From positions 1 through 42,867 of the forward strand of contig CAJWSW010000018.1 in the NCBI GenBank assembly GCA_913046035.1: a stretch of 42,867 bases of DNA, given 5' to 3'. Within the stretch, counting starts at the first letter, position 1, and each line of letters begins with the position of its first letter. This stretch comes from an uncultured Alphaproteobacteria bacterium (GTDB taxonomy: Bacteria; Pseudomonadota; Alphaproteobacteria; MPNO01; UBA830). The notes under the pieces were generated by a model. That model had not been told where the DNA came from. It searched no databases and saw only the letters and a program-made list of their open reading frames with translations. Shown here one piece after another: positions 34,663 to 41,994 of this stretch. The position numbers and the translations under genes are program-made.

Positions 34663-34785
34663 ATGTCAATGCAAACGGCCAAATTTCTTTGGGTCAACGT
34701 TGCGTCACCATTGGCAGGTTGCCCAGAGGCTGTCAAAATGGGCACATTCCGGGTTAGGGCTAGGCAATGCAGGAGGAAGCTATGA
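34663..34785 (+). CDS. possible 40-aa leader ORF coupled to the NMT1-like gene
   Basis: An ATG at 34663, preceded at 6 nt by GGAGG, opens a 40-codon frame (MSMQTAKFLWVN...) ending in TGA that overlaps the next ATG by four bases (ATGA). It contains an unremarkable sequence with a basic C-terminus (RVRARQCRRKL) and no signal peptide I can defend. The strong ribosome site and exact overlap suggest translational coupling. It could also be an old fragment of a longer protein. Confidence 0.4.
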   Translation: MSMQTAKFLWVNVASPLAGCPEAVKMGTFRVRARQCRRKL

Positions 34786-35711
34786 AGAAGATGCGTCTTG
34801 AAACCACTTCACCGTTCCAGGGGCTTGCGGAACTTGTTGCTGATGATGAGGGGCTGTTTTCGGCGGAAGGCATCGAAATCGAATGGGTAAAACGGGCAAA
34901 CACCGAGAGGAAAGTGGACCCTAAAGTTACCACGACTGATGGGTTGTCGGCATTTGGAAGCCATGGTGAGGCTTTCGAAAAGGGTGGTGCCGATATGTAT
35001 AATGCTTGCGAATGGGGAAATTACCGGCGTGTTCAGGACACTGAGGCCAAGGGTCGTCAACTTGGTCGTCGGTCGATTATGGTATGGGCAGGCATTGTCG
35101 TGCGCGAAGACTCCGATGCTTATTCGCCACAACAGCTTGCCGACGTGCAGGTTGCAGTGCCCTACTTCTTCGGCACGCATTATCTGACTTACCAAATGCT
35201 CGAGGGGTTTTTGCCGCGTGAGTTGATTAAAACCTGCAGAGCCCCCAACGGGTCTTCTGCGCGTTACGATGCGCTCATAAATGGCGAGGTCGATGCGACT
35301 ACTTTGACTGAACCCTACCTATCTTTGGCAGAAAAAAATGGTTGTCGGGTAATAATCGAAGGTATGTATCATGGCACAGAGGTGGCGTCGGACGATGTTG
35401 ATGCCGAAACATATGCAGCTTTCAACCGTGCAGTTAAAAAAGCCGTTCAGCTAATAAACGCCAACAAACGGAAATACATGCAATACTTTATTGACCGACA
35501 CAAAGGACAACACCCTGGAATTGAGACGTTGACGGTTGATGACTTCCGCCTATCGCGGTTACAGATGGTTGATCCAGCGCCAATTCCAGAGGAAGAGTTG
35601 CGGCGCACTTATGAATGGATGCGTAGCTGGGGGATGATCGAGGAATTAAGTCCAGACGTTCTTGTTGATGTTCACCGTCAGCAAGTTGCCCATGAGGTGC
35701 CCGCGCAATAG
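34782..35711 (+). CDS. NMT1/SsuA-fold substrate-binding-like protein without signal peptide
   Basis: A 309-residue protein of the NMT1/ABC-binding-protein fold: LVADDEGLFSAEGIEIEWV near the start, LINGEVDATTLTEPYLSLA in the middle. AGGAGG lies 6 nt before the ATG at 34782. No signal sequence is present, and no ABC permease or ATPase gene is in the window, so it is probably cytosolic and enzymatic or regulatory. Cytosolic enzymes of this fold exist, for example the sulfinate desulfinase DszB and thiamine-pyrimidine synthases. In a hand comparison with DszB the catalytic Cys position is Ser here (TTSPFQ), so that activity is not claimed. Function unknown. Confidence 0.8.
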   Translation: MKKMRLETTSPFQGLAELVADDEGLFSAEGIEIEWVKRANTERKVDPKVTTTDGLSAFGSHGEAFEKGGADMYNACEWGNYRRVQDTEAKGRQLGRRSIMVWAGIVVREDSDAYSPQQLADVQVAVPYFFGTHYLTYQMLEGFLPRELIKTCRAPNGSSARYDALINGEVDATTLTEPYLSLAEKNGCRVIIEGMYHGTEVASDDVDAETYAAFNRAVKKAVQLINANKRKYMQYFIDRHKGQHPGIETLTVDDFRLSRLQMVDPAPIPEEELRRTYEWMRSWGMIEELSPDVLVDVHRQQVAHEVPAQ

Positions 35712-35759
35712 GCTCGCGGGATGGCCCCATGGGCATCTTGAGGAAGAGACGTTAATTCT

Positions 35760-36005
35760 CTAGTCCGGAGGCAATATTTCTTGTGTGCAGACTTGATCGA
35801 TCAAGTGCCCTCGCCCGATATCCTCGAGATGGGCACGTTTATGATCAGCCGTCAGCGGCGCGCCGAGACCCTGTGTCATAGCCAACACCAGTGAGGCGTC
35901 TCCCATGTCTAACCAATACATGCGGCGGACTAATTTACCAGTTTCATCACGGGCAAAAGGGCTGTCGGGATCGGATCCGAGGTCGGGGCTATAAAAGTTT
36001 GGCAT
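35760..36005 (-). CDS. small hypothetical protein (81 aa)
   Basis: No family recognised. The sequence is soluble, rich in Asp and Gly (MPNFYSPDLGSDPDSPFARD; later RMYWLDMGDASLVLAM). It converges on the NMT1-like gene and diverges from the Rieske oxygenase gene. The start has only a weak GGAATG upstream. The amino-acid usage looks like a real protein rather than a chance frame. It could be a pathway accessory, or a remnant. Confidence 0.5.
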   Translation of the reverse strand: MPNFYSPDLGSDPDSPFARDETGKLVRRMYWLDMGDASLVLAMTQGLGAPLTADHKRAHLEDIGRGHLIDQVCTQEILPPD

Positions 36006-36083
36006 ATTGTTTCATTCCATCATTCAGATTTCCGTAATATAGCAAGCTGGTGTGACGATCCAACATGGTATCATGAGGTTGTA

Positions 36084-37154
36084 ATGGGAATGTTTTTAAA
36101 AAATGCATGGTATGCGGCAGCGTGGGACCACGAGGTTACAACGGATAAACCTCTAGCACGCACAATTCTTAACGAGCCGCTGGTTCTATTTCGGGATACC
36201 TCTGGACGGATTGCGGCATTAGAAGACCGCTGCTGCCACAGACATTTACCCCTTTCAAAAGGCAAGGTGATAGGGGATATTTTGCAGTGTGGCTATCATG
36301 GCTTGGAGTTTGATACGTTAGGTGTCTGCGTAAGAGTTCCGGGCCAGACCCGGGTGCCGCCGGGTAGCCGCATTCGATCATGGCCTGTGTTGGAGCGGTT
36401 CCAGTTTATTTGGGTCTGGATGGGCGATGCAGACAAGGCGGATGAGAGTCTTCTGCCTAATTGGCAGGTAATGGAAGATTCTGAGTGGGCTGTGGTTAAG
36501 GGGGACCCTCCATTCCGTATACCGTGTCATTACGAGTTATTTAACGACAATTTGCTGGATTTATCGCATCTCGCTTATGTGCATATAAATAACATCGGAA
36601 CCTCAACTGTTCCCGATTTCCCGATCGTTACCACTAAGACAGAGAACACGGTGCGTATGATCCGCTGGATAATGGATTCTCCACCTGCGCCGCTTTATGC
36701 CCGATTTGGCGGCTTTGTAGATAACATCGACCGTTGGCAGTACGCCGAAGCGATGGTGCCAAGTTACAATACGGTGCGTGTTGGATGTCTGCCTGCAGGT
36801 TGCGGAGCGCAGCCAGGTGATCATCCTGATGATTTTGCTGTCGTCTCAGGTGGTAGAGATGCGCAGGGCTTCGAATTCTACAATCTAAACGCTATTACCC
36901 CCGAGACTGAAAACACGACCTGGTATTTCTACGCGCATTCGCGAAACTTTGCCCAGGACGATCCCAATATGGATGAAGAGTTTAGCCGCGAGCTGCGCGG
37001 CGCTTTTCAAGAGGACGTAGATATTCTTGCCGCCCAACAGATGAACATTGATCGTCACGCCCATAATCCCAAGGAATGGATTGATATTAGAGTTGACGGA
37101 CCAGGCCTAGCGCTTCGGCGCATGGTGGCGGATGCTATTGCCTCGGAATCTTAA
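36084..37154 (+). CDS. single-component-type Rieske oxygenase (VanA-like O-demethylase/monooxygenase)
   Basis: A 356-residue Rieske oxygenase, shorter than the alpha subunits of two-subunit dioxygenases and without a beta partner. Rieske ligands are Cys50, His52 (DRCCHRH), Cys69 and His72 (LQCGYHG). The iron triad region is NDNLLDLSHLAYVH, with Asp159, His162 and His167. This fits vanillate demethylase VanA, toluenesulfonate monooxygenase or phenoxybenzoate dioxygenase type enzymes, which remove methyl groups or hydroxylate substituted benzoates. The ferredoxin-reductase partner (VanB) is not in the window. Which reaction occurs is not decided by sequence. Confidence 0.9.
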   Translation: MGMFLKNAWYAAAWDHEVTTDKPLARTILNEPLVLFRDTSGRIAALEDRCCHRHLPLSKGKVIGDILQCGYHGLEFDTLGVCVRVPGQTRVPPGSRIRSWPVLERFQFIWVWMGDADKADESLLPNWQVMEDSEWAVVKGDPPFRIPCHYELFNDNLLDLSHLAYVHINNIGTSTVPDFPIVTTKTENTVRMIRWIMDSPPAPLYARFGGFVDNIDRWQYAEAMVPSYNTVRVGCLPAGCGAQPGDHPDDFAVVSGGRDAQGFEFYNLNAITPETENTTWYFYAHSRNFAQDDPNMDEEFSRELRGAFQEDVDILAAQQMNIDRHAHNPKEWIDIRVDGPGLALRRMVADAIASES

Positions 37155-37344
37155 CGGGTAAATTATTTACGGTTTGAGCGTATTTGTGTGCGGTCAACCC
37201 AACTTGCCCCGATAGGCCCAGATCAATCAGTGGTTATTTGTTTGTATTACTCGACTTAGCACCATTGGCGCCTGAGAAGGTGTTCGGCTTTGGAGCGTAT
37301 AGCTCCTAGTATAGGACTTTCCCCTCTTCTGGTCCCATAAATAG

Positions 37345-37920
37345 TCAGTTTGCTGTCGGATCGATTTCTAACGCGGCATAAATTTCGTCTACACGGTATC
37401 CCCGACGCTGGAGCCAGCTGATATCACGCTGGCGGGATTTTTTATCTTGGCCAGTACCTCGAAAAGGGCCGCGACGTGCTCGCTTCAGGGCGAGTAAAAC
37501 CTGTTCGTTGCCGATTTGTTGGATATCATCATCGACAACGTTTATTTCTGGAAGTGCCTGTACCAAAGCGTTATCGAGTTCCGTTTCCACTGTTTCTCGA
37601 TCAACCAACGCGGCACGCGAGGCAACGGTGATCGCTGTTTGTGTCGCATAACCGGCCCGCAGCGCAGAGCGCAGACGCGCCGAGGCTGCTTCTTTGTCGT
37701 TAACGTAGCCAAGCTCGACTAGGTTGGAAACAATCCCTGGGATCAATTCGGAGAATTTATCTCGCTCTTGCTTGTCTATGACATCGCGCCGAAGTCGTTT
37801 TCTGAGATGGTCGGTAAGCTTATTGCAGGAGACGAGGTACCGTTCGCAATACCAGATGGCAATGTTTCGTAGCCGCTTTTCGGACATTTGTTTTTTGGCC
37901 TGGGATTTTGGGGTCGCCAT
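37345..37920 (-). CDS. recX: recombination regulator RecX family protein
   Basis: A 191-residue protein matching RecX: three-helix repeats with YLVSCNKLTDHLRKRLRR near the N-terminus, ELGYVNDKEAASARLRSALRAGYA in the middle, and SWLQRRGYRVDEIYAAL at the end. RecX binds RecA filaments and restrains recombination. recA is not next to it here. An upstream 48-codon gene ends 16 nt before the start. Confidence 0.85.
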   Translation of the reverse strand: MATPKSQAKKQMSEKRLRNIAIWYCERYLVSCNKLTDHLRKRLRRDVIDKQERDKFSELIPGIVSNLVELGYVNDKEAASARLRSALRAGYATQTAITVASRAALVDRETVETELDNALVQALPEINVVDDDIQQIGNEQVLLALKRARRGPFRGTGQDKKSRQRDISWLQRRGYRVDEIYAALEIDPTAN

Positions 37921-37936
37921 TGTTTGAATACCGCTA

Positions 37937-38083
37937 TTACCCGAAAATCATTTCGTAAAAAATCCATGCAAAAAAAACCGCCCCCACAACAAGATAAAAT
38001 TTCTCCACCCAAGGGTTCTTTTCCTTGCGAGTTGCTAGTCCGAGAAAATCTATCCGTTGTTTTTCTTTTGGGAACCAATCCAT
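37937..38083 (-). CDS. 48-aa single-pass membrane miniprotein
   Basis: ATG at 38083 to TAA at 37937. The hydrophilic N-terminus (MDWFPKEKQRIDFLG) is followed by a charged stretch TRKEKNPWVEK and one membrane helix FYLVVGAVFFAWIFYEMIFG at the C-terminus. Such an amphipathic-then-membrane pattern is unlikely by chance. No family named. It precedes recX by 16 nt on the same strand and could be cotranscribed. A longer overlapping frame (37776-38078) lacks these properties. Confidence 0.6.
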   Translation of the reverse strand: MDWFPKEKQRIDFLGLATRKEKNPWVEKFYLVVGAVFFAWIFYEMIFG

Positions 38084-38193
38084 GACTAAATTCTACACAA
38101 AAATTCTAAACTTAGACATTCTATGCCATTTATGATGCAACTGGTCTTTTTCTGTAAATATACGGGCTACACATGTCAGACAATGCCTGTAAA

Positions 38194-38367
38194 TCAACGA
38201 TATCTGTTTTTGGGGCAGGTAATATCGAATTCCATTCTTTGTGCAGCTATGTTTGACCGATATTCGCGATGTTCGCGAAGGGCTGCAGCTGTCCTTATAA
38301 TAAGTTCGGAGGAGCCCCCGCCAGTTTGTTGAAAGCCTTCTTTGTACCTTCCGCCGGTTGGCATCAT
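38194..38367 (-). CDS. possible 57-aa small protein
   Basis: An open frame from ATG at 38367 to TGA at 38194, beginning MMPTGGRYKEGFQQTGGGSS and then SELIIRTAAALREHREYRS. The helical middle looks protein-like, but no ribosome site is obvious and no family is recognised. The rest of 38084-38509 shows no other candidate gene. Confidence 0.3.
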   Translation of the reverse strand: MMPTGGRYKEGFQQTGGGSSELIIRTAAALREHREYRSNIAAQRMEFDITCPKNRYR

Positions 38368-38509
38368 TAAAGCTGTGCACGTAGCCTAAAGGTTATTTCA
38401 TCGCTCGCATAATAACGATCCGTATATTTTGAGCGCATGCGAGAGTGTTTTGTTTACGCGATATGTGCGGGTTTAAGGAAAGCTAGGATTTGTATTTTTT
38501 CCGCTAGAG

Positions 38510-39064
38510 TTACACCAGCCGAAGATGGCTGGTAGGATTGACTTCTGTTTCGTTTGTGTTCCAGGAGCGCGGGGACCGCGCGCTATTTAAAAGCGCGCGT
38601 ATTTCTGCCTCAATCAGCTTCAATTCGCGCGTGTAGTTAGCTGTGCGGGCTTTAAGGCTGCTATTGTCGATAATCGTGGCAATGCGCTCTGCGCTAATAT
38701 TCGCCTTCCGAAAAAGCAACCATTCAAGGAAGTGCGCTGTTGCTAGCATATCATCATATACTCGGGATGGTTCAAGAGGATTAATTTCTGGTGCATTATT
38801 TTCGCCGCGGGAGAGTGCGATAAACGGCATGTATTCGAACAGATCACGTTGCATTTCAATCTTCAAAGATGCAGCGGCTAAATGCTCTCCATCAAGTCGG
38901 TCTTTGGCGACTAGCACTAACTGGTCTAAAAACTCAGTAACGTCATTCTTCCAAAGTTCTTCGGCTTTCGATAACTCACGGCGGCGTTTTGAAAATGCTG
39001 TGGCGAATGCATCCGCATAGTTTCTACCTGTTGGTGCAGGTGTTTCCTGATCCGGCAACTTCAT
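38510..39064 (-). CDS. hypothetical protein (184 aa), helical
   Basis: No family recognised. The protein is soluble and mostly helical by composition (SKRRRELSKAEELWKNDV; KLIEAEIRALLNSARS). Residues about 115-150 (FLEWLLFRKANISAERIATI) are the most hydrophobic. Reads as a real gene: long, no competing frame. It lies upstream of the recX group on the same strand, with a palindrome just before its start. Confidence 0.65.
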   Translation of the reverse strand: MKLPDQETPAPTGRNYADAFATAFSKRRRELSKAEELWKNDVTEFLDQLVLVAKDRLDGEHLAAASLKIEMQRDLFEYMPFIALSRGENNAPEINPLEPSRVYDDMLATAHFLEWLLFRKANISAERIATIIDNSSLKARTANYTRELKLIEAEIRALLNSARSPRSWNTNETEVNPTSHLRLV

Positions 39065-39078
39065 TATCCTTCTGAGTG

Positions 39079-39090
39079 CCCTTTAAAGGG
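39079..39090. promoter_or_regulatory. 12-bp palindrome CCCTTTAAAGGG
   Basis: A perfect palindrome 15 nt upstream of the hypothetical gene that starts at 39064, and 12 nt before a possible divergent small ORF. It could be an operator; no regulator is linked. Confidence 0.3.
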
Positions 39091-39102
39091 TCTTATTTTG
39101 TA

Positions 39103-39264
39103 ATGAAACAAATTTTTGTGGAGCAATATAACACTGCCTGGGGCATTCCGTCAGTCTACCGGCTACACCATCACGGTCGTTCTGACGACTACCTGCGTTG
39201 CAGTGTACAGATGAAACACTACAACCTGAGCAAAATGTGGGTTTTCCGCGTCACTGGACGCTGA
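39103..39264 (+). CDS. possible 53-aa small protein
   Basis: Frame MKQIFVEQYNTAWGIPSVYR... from ATG at 39103 to TGA ending 39264, rich in Tyr, His and Arg. No family recognised and no clear ribosome site. Listed because composition looks protein-like and no gene overlaps it on either strand. Confidence 0.3.
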   Translation: MKQIFVEQYNTAWGIPSVYRLHHHGRSDDYLRCSVQMKHYNLSKMWVFRVTGR

Positions 39265-39366
39265 AGTGAGGGCTAAATCGTAGTTTATTCCATTTGAGGG
39301 TCCAGGAGAAACCCTCAAAATCGATTGTGTTTGCCGCACAGCTGTTAGCGGGGATGAAGAATCTGA

Positions 39367-39651
39367 CTAACCGCCCCACACATCATCGTACCGCGAGGTT
39401 CCATCGCTGCGCGGATGATCTCTATATGTAGCGGCCGAGTTTTGTTTTTTCTCTGCTGCCGCACGGAATGTCATTGCAGTTATCGCTATTCCCAAAATAA
39501 CGAGCACATGGCCCACAACCAACTCTCCGTACCATAACCAGGAAGCTGAGGTGAGACAGAAAATGGTTGACCACATTACGCTAAGTATCAACATCGCCTG
39601 CAAGCGTTGAGCCGGTGGCAATGCGCTTAAAGGATTATGCCGAGAGTCCAT
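39367..39651 (-). CDS. small membrane protein (94 aa), two predicted helices
   Basis: ATG at 39651 (MDSRHNPLSALPPAQRLQ) leads to two hydrophobic helices, LILSVMWSTIFCLTSASWLW and VVGHVLVILGIAITAM, then a soluble tail ending DDVWGG. An ATA/ATG extension to 39675 is less likely. No family is recognised with confidence. Function unknown; stands alone between unrelated genes. Confidence 0.6.
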   Translation of the reverse strand: MDSRHNPLSALPPAQRLQAMLILSVMWSTIFCLTSASWLWYGELVVGHVLVILGIAITAMTFRAAAEKKQNSAATYRDHPRSDGTSRYDDVWGG

Positions 39652-39955
39652 TATGTTTCTGTAAACCTGATACATTAAAATGTTACTCGTTTTTTCAATA
39701 ATGCCTTTTTACGTTTTTATTAAGAAAACGGATCCCGCATGATGAAAAAATTTTTTTGTGGCGGTAAAACCAATCTCGTTACCCATTCCATGGAAGCTGG
39801 CAATGGTCGCAGACACCTCCATTTAAACGTGGCAAGTCATCCTTGTTGCTGATTTGGCGGGTATTAGGAAAAGGTTTCATGCGGAGTTGGTTGCCAGGGT
39901 TGAGTAGTTCACCTTTCGATAATAGTAGGACCGAACTTGAGGAACTCTTCACCCG
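39652..39955. other. 304-bp intergenic stretch, nothing firm
   Basis: AT-rich at the left (T-runs near 39700-39765) and otherwise plain. A 37-codon plus-strand frame from 39739 has no ribosome site and atypical composition, and is not called. No terminator with a solid stem was seen. Confidence 0.5.
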
Positions 39956-40459
39956 CTATAGAGGGTACACGATGGAATCCGGCAATCTGAATGTATCATA
40001 AACCATTTGTTTTTCTGCAAACTTAAGTTCATCGTTGAGAGTTACAATTTTGTCACGGTACTGCCCCGCAACGAGGAGAATTGTATCACCATCAGGTGAT
40101 GTTTGGTAAACTGCCACGTTGGTTCTGGTATAAATAGTATCACCCTCGATCGATACGATTTGACCCCGACCAATAACGTGTCTCACAATCCTTGGCGCAA
40201 ATACCGCGGCGTGTTGTGTTGCAGTTGCTCGATCTCTTAACATTGCGGCGCTATTGAAGCGCATAACACCAAGATTCTGACCGCGATCAACATTATCTTT
40301 CGCTATTATGATATATAAACAATTTTCAGTGAAATGCTCAGGCCATTCTTCAAGAGGACCGTCGTCGATGGAATGTATGTAGCTTAGCTGCAAATCCTCA
40401 ATACGTTCTCGCAACTCTTGACTAATTTCTCTGGTTTTTGTGTTGCCATTTTCTCTCAT
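39956..40459 (-). CDS. Rieske aromatic-ring-hydroxylating dioxygenase beta subunit
   Basis: A 167-residue NTF2-like beta subunit (ELRERIEDLQLSYIHSIDDG; ENCLYIIIAKDN; ends FRLPDSIVYPL). It differs in sequence from the betas at 20547 and 32193 and is closer in style to the anthranilate/salicylate-type group. Its ATG overlaps the alpha stop by four bases. Confidence 0.9.
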   Translation of the reverse strand: MRENGNTKTREISQELRERIEDLQLSYIHSIDDGPLEEWPEHFTENCLYIIIAKDNVDRGQNLGVMRFNSAAMLRDRATATQHAAVFAPRIVRHVIGRGQIVSIEGDTIYTRTNVAVYQTSPDGDTILLVAGQYRDKIVTLNDELKFAEKQMVYDTFRLPDSIVYPL

Positions 40460-41715
40460 GGCGTATTCTCGTATCCCATTATATCTCGGTAACGCATATA
40501 AAAGCCCCGGATCAATGACTCCGTCACCAAGTGATCGTTAGACTCGGCACCAGTGCCGCCGATTTCAAGGACAGCATCCGTTCCAATTGGAGCACATTCT
40601 AATCCGCGTTGACTAAACTCTAGTGCCTCAGCGTCATCGAGAGTAACGTAGCCTGCGGATCCCATTAAATTTGCTTGTCGAAGCCTCGCTTCTATCATTC
40701 CTTCGTCGTCGTCTTCAAAGCCAAAGAATGTCCAGACAAGCTCGTGCGATCCGGCGCCTTTTGGCAAAATATGACGGGTCGCGAGCGTATTGGTTTGAGC
40801 CTGAATAATTAGGCTGGGAAACAGCGTCTGAATTGCTAGCGTAACATTATCGGGAAATTCCTTCCGAGGTTCGACCAGTGTGTGATCCGTTAAAACAAAA
40901 TCCGGATCGGATATTTTCACACCACCTGTATCTTCTTCCCCTTCTTCTGAACCTCTTTCTGACATCAGCACCGAATGCCCCTTGCTATCGTCCAAATAGC
41001 ATGCGGATTTCTGATCGAGGCGGAAAAACCCAAAATTTATCAAGAATAAATGAAGGATACCGGCGTGGTAGGGGTCCTTCAGATTTTCCATCTGGAGCTT
41101 CCAATTGCAGTCGATCACTTGCCTTTGATATCCGACAACACGCAGTTTCTTCCCATTGAAAACACGAGTGAAGTAATCCATCATTTTTTCGCCAAGATAG
41201 TCGGAGAAAGGGGGGGTGTCTTTGCTAAAACTCGCAAATACGACGCCGTTTAATACCTCAACTTTTAGCTGATTTAGCTTGTGGTCTGACAGGTTGAAAT
41301 CTTTAGGTAAACCGCCCTTGCCTTTAATGCCACGACGGAAGGGCATCCCCAAAAGATTACCATCATGGTCAAAGGTCCATTGATGATAGGGGCACATAAT
41401 CGAAGTACCAACATTGCCAAATTGAGCCTGACAAAGCTGCGCACCGCGATGTGCGCATCGATTTTCGACGACGGAGATCGAGCCATCATCTTTTCTTAGC
41501 ATCAGGATTTCTCGCTCGCCAATATAATTTCGGCGAAAGTCTCCAGGTTTAGGGACCTCGCAATCTAGGCCTACGTAATTCCAGGTTGTACCGTAAAAGA
41601 TTTGCTCTAGTTCTGATCGATAAACTAACTCATCTTGGTAAACTGCCAGTGGAACCCGCGTCGCGGGCTTGCCTGCAAAAATATCAAGATCTTTTTGCTT
41701 AGTCGTGCCTTCCAT
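40456..41715 (-). CDS. Rieske aromatic-ring-hydroxylating dioxygenase alpha subunit (salicylate/anthranilate type)
   Basis: A catalytic subunit of about 419 residues. Rieske ligands are Cys87, His89 (NRCAHRG), Cys108 and His111 (CPYHQWTFD). The iron site is in NWKLQMENLKDPYHAGILH. The sequence resembles NagG/AntA-type alpha subunits that act on salicylate or anthranilate. Two in-frame ATGs exist (41736 and 41715), both within repeats of ATGGAAGG; 41715 has GGA-rich sequence upstream and is preferred. Reductase components are absent from the window. The operon is followed on the plus side by tRNA-Thr and stands apart from the other catabolic genes. Confidence 0.9.
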   Translation of the reverse strand: MEGTTKQKDLDIFAGKPATRVPLAVYQDELVYRSELEQIFYGTTWNYVGLDCEVPKPGDFRRNYIGEREILMLRKDDGSISVVENRCAHRGAQLCQAQFGNVGTSIMCPYHQWTFDHDGNLLGMPFRRGIKGKGGLPKDFNLSDHKLNQLKVEVLNGVVFASFSKDTPPFSDYLGEKMMDYFTRVFNGKKLRVVGYQRQVIDCNWKLQMENLKDPYHAGILHLFLINFGFFRLDQKSACYLDDSKGHSVLMSERGSEEGEEDTGGVKISDPDFVLTDHTLVEPRKEFPDNVTLAIQTLFPSLIIQAQTNTLATRHILPKGAGSHELVWTFFGFEDDDEGMIEARLRQANLMGSAGYVTLDDAEALEFSQRGLECAPIGTDAVLEIGGTGAESNDHLVTESLIRGFYMRYRDIMGYENTP

Positions 41716-41801
41716 GGTTTCCGAGGTCCCTTCCATTGAGGAGAGGAAGTTAGGCTAACCAGTGGCCTGCCTCAAGCACATAGCTCAGTAATTTATGAAA
41801 C

Positions 41802-41877
41802 TGGTGCCGGCTACAGGACTCGAACCTGTGACCCCTTGATTACAAATCAAGTGCTCTACCAACTGAGCTAAGCCGGC
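41802..41877 (-). tRNA. tRNA-Thr (anticodon TGT)
   Basis: The minus strand folds into a full cloverleaf: acceptor GCCGGCT/AGCCGGC, D arm GCTC/GAGC, anticodon stem CTTGA/TCAAG with loop TTTGTAA, T arm ACAGG/CCTGT with TTCGAGT. The CCA end is encoded (41802-41804 on plus as TGG). The 76-nt gene reads ACA codons. Confidence 0.97.
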
Positions 41878-41994
41878 TCTGCAATCGGTGATATAATGCT
41901 GAAAGAGCAAAGCAACAAGGAAATTGCTATCCAAGCTTGATCAAGTCAGGCAAGCTTGCGTGCTATCGTAGTCCAAAAATTCTGGAGGCATAAT

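Noticed and set aside
37776-38078. 100-codon minus-strand frame overlapping recX
   Set aside because: It overlaps recX in another frame and competes with the better supported 48-codon membrane protein.
38093-38380. 95-codon minus-strand frame in the interval before recX
   Set aside because: Composition is rich in Cys, Arg and Ser without a fold-like pattern; the 57-codon frame inside it looks more protein-like.
39293-39319. Hairpin TTTGAGGG / CCCTCAAA as terminator
   Set aside because: The 8-bp stem has an 11-nt loop and no T-run downstream on either strand; too weak to call.
39739-39852. 37-codon plus-strand frame starting MMKKFFCGG
   Set aside because: No ribosome site, odd His/Cys-rich composition and no conserved feature visible.
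41802-41877. tRNA-Thr as an island attachment site
   Set aside because: No integrase gene and no direct repeat of the tRNA 3' end was found elsewhere in the window.
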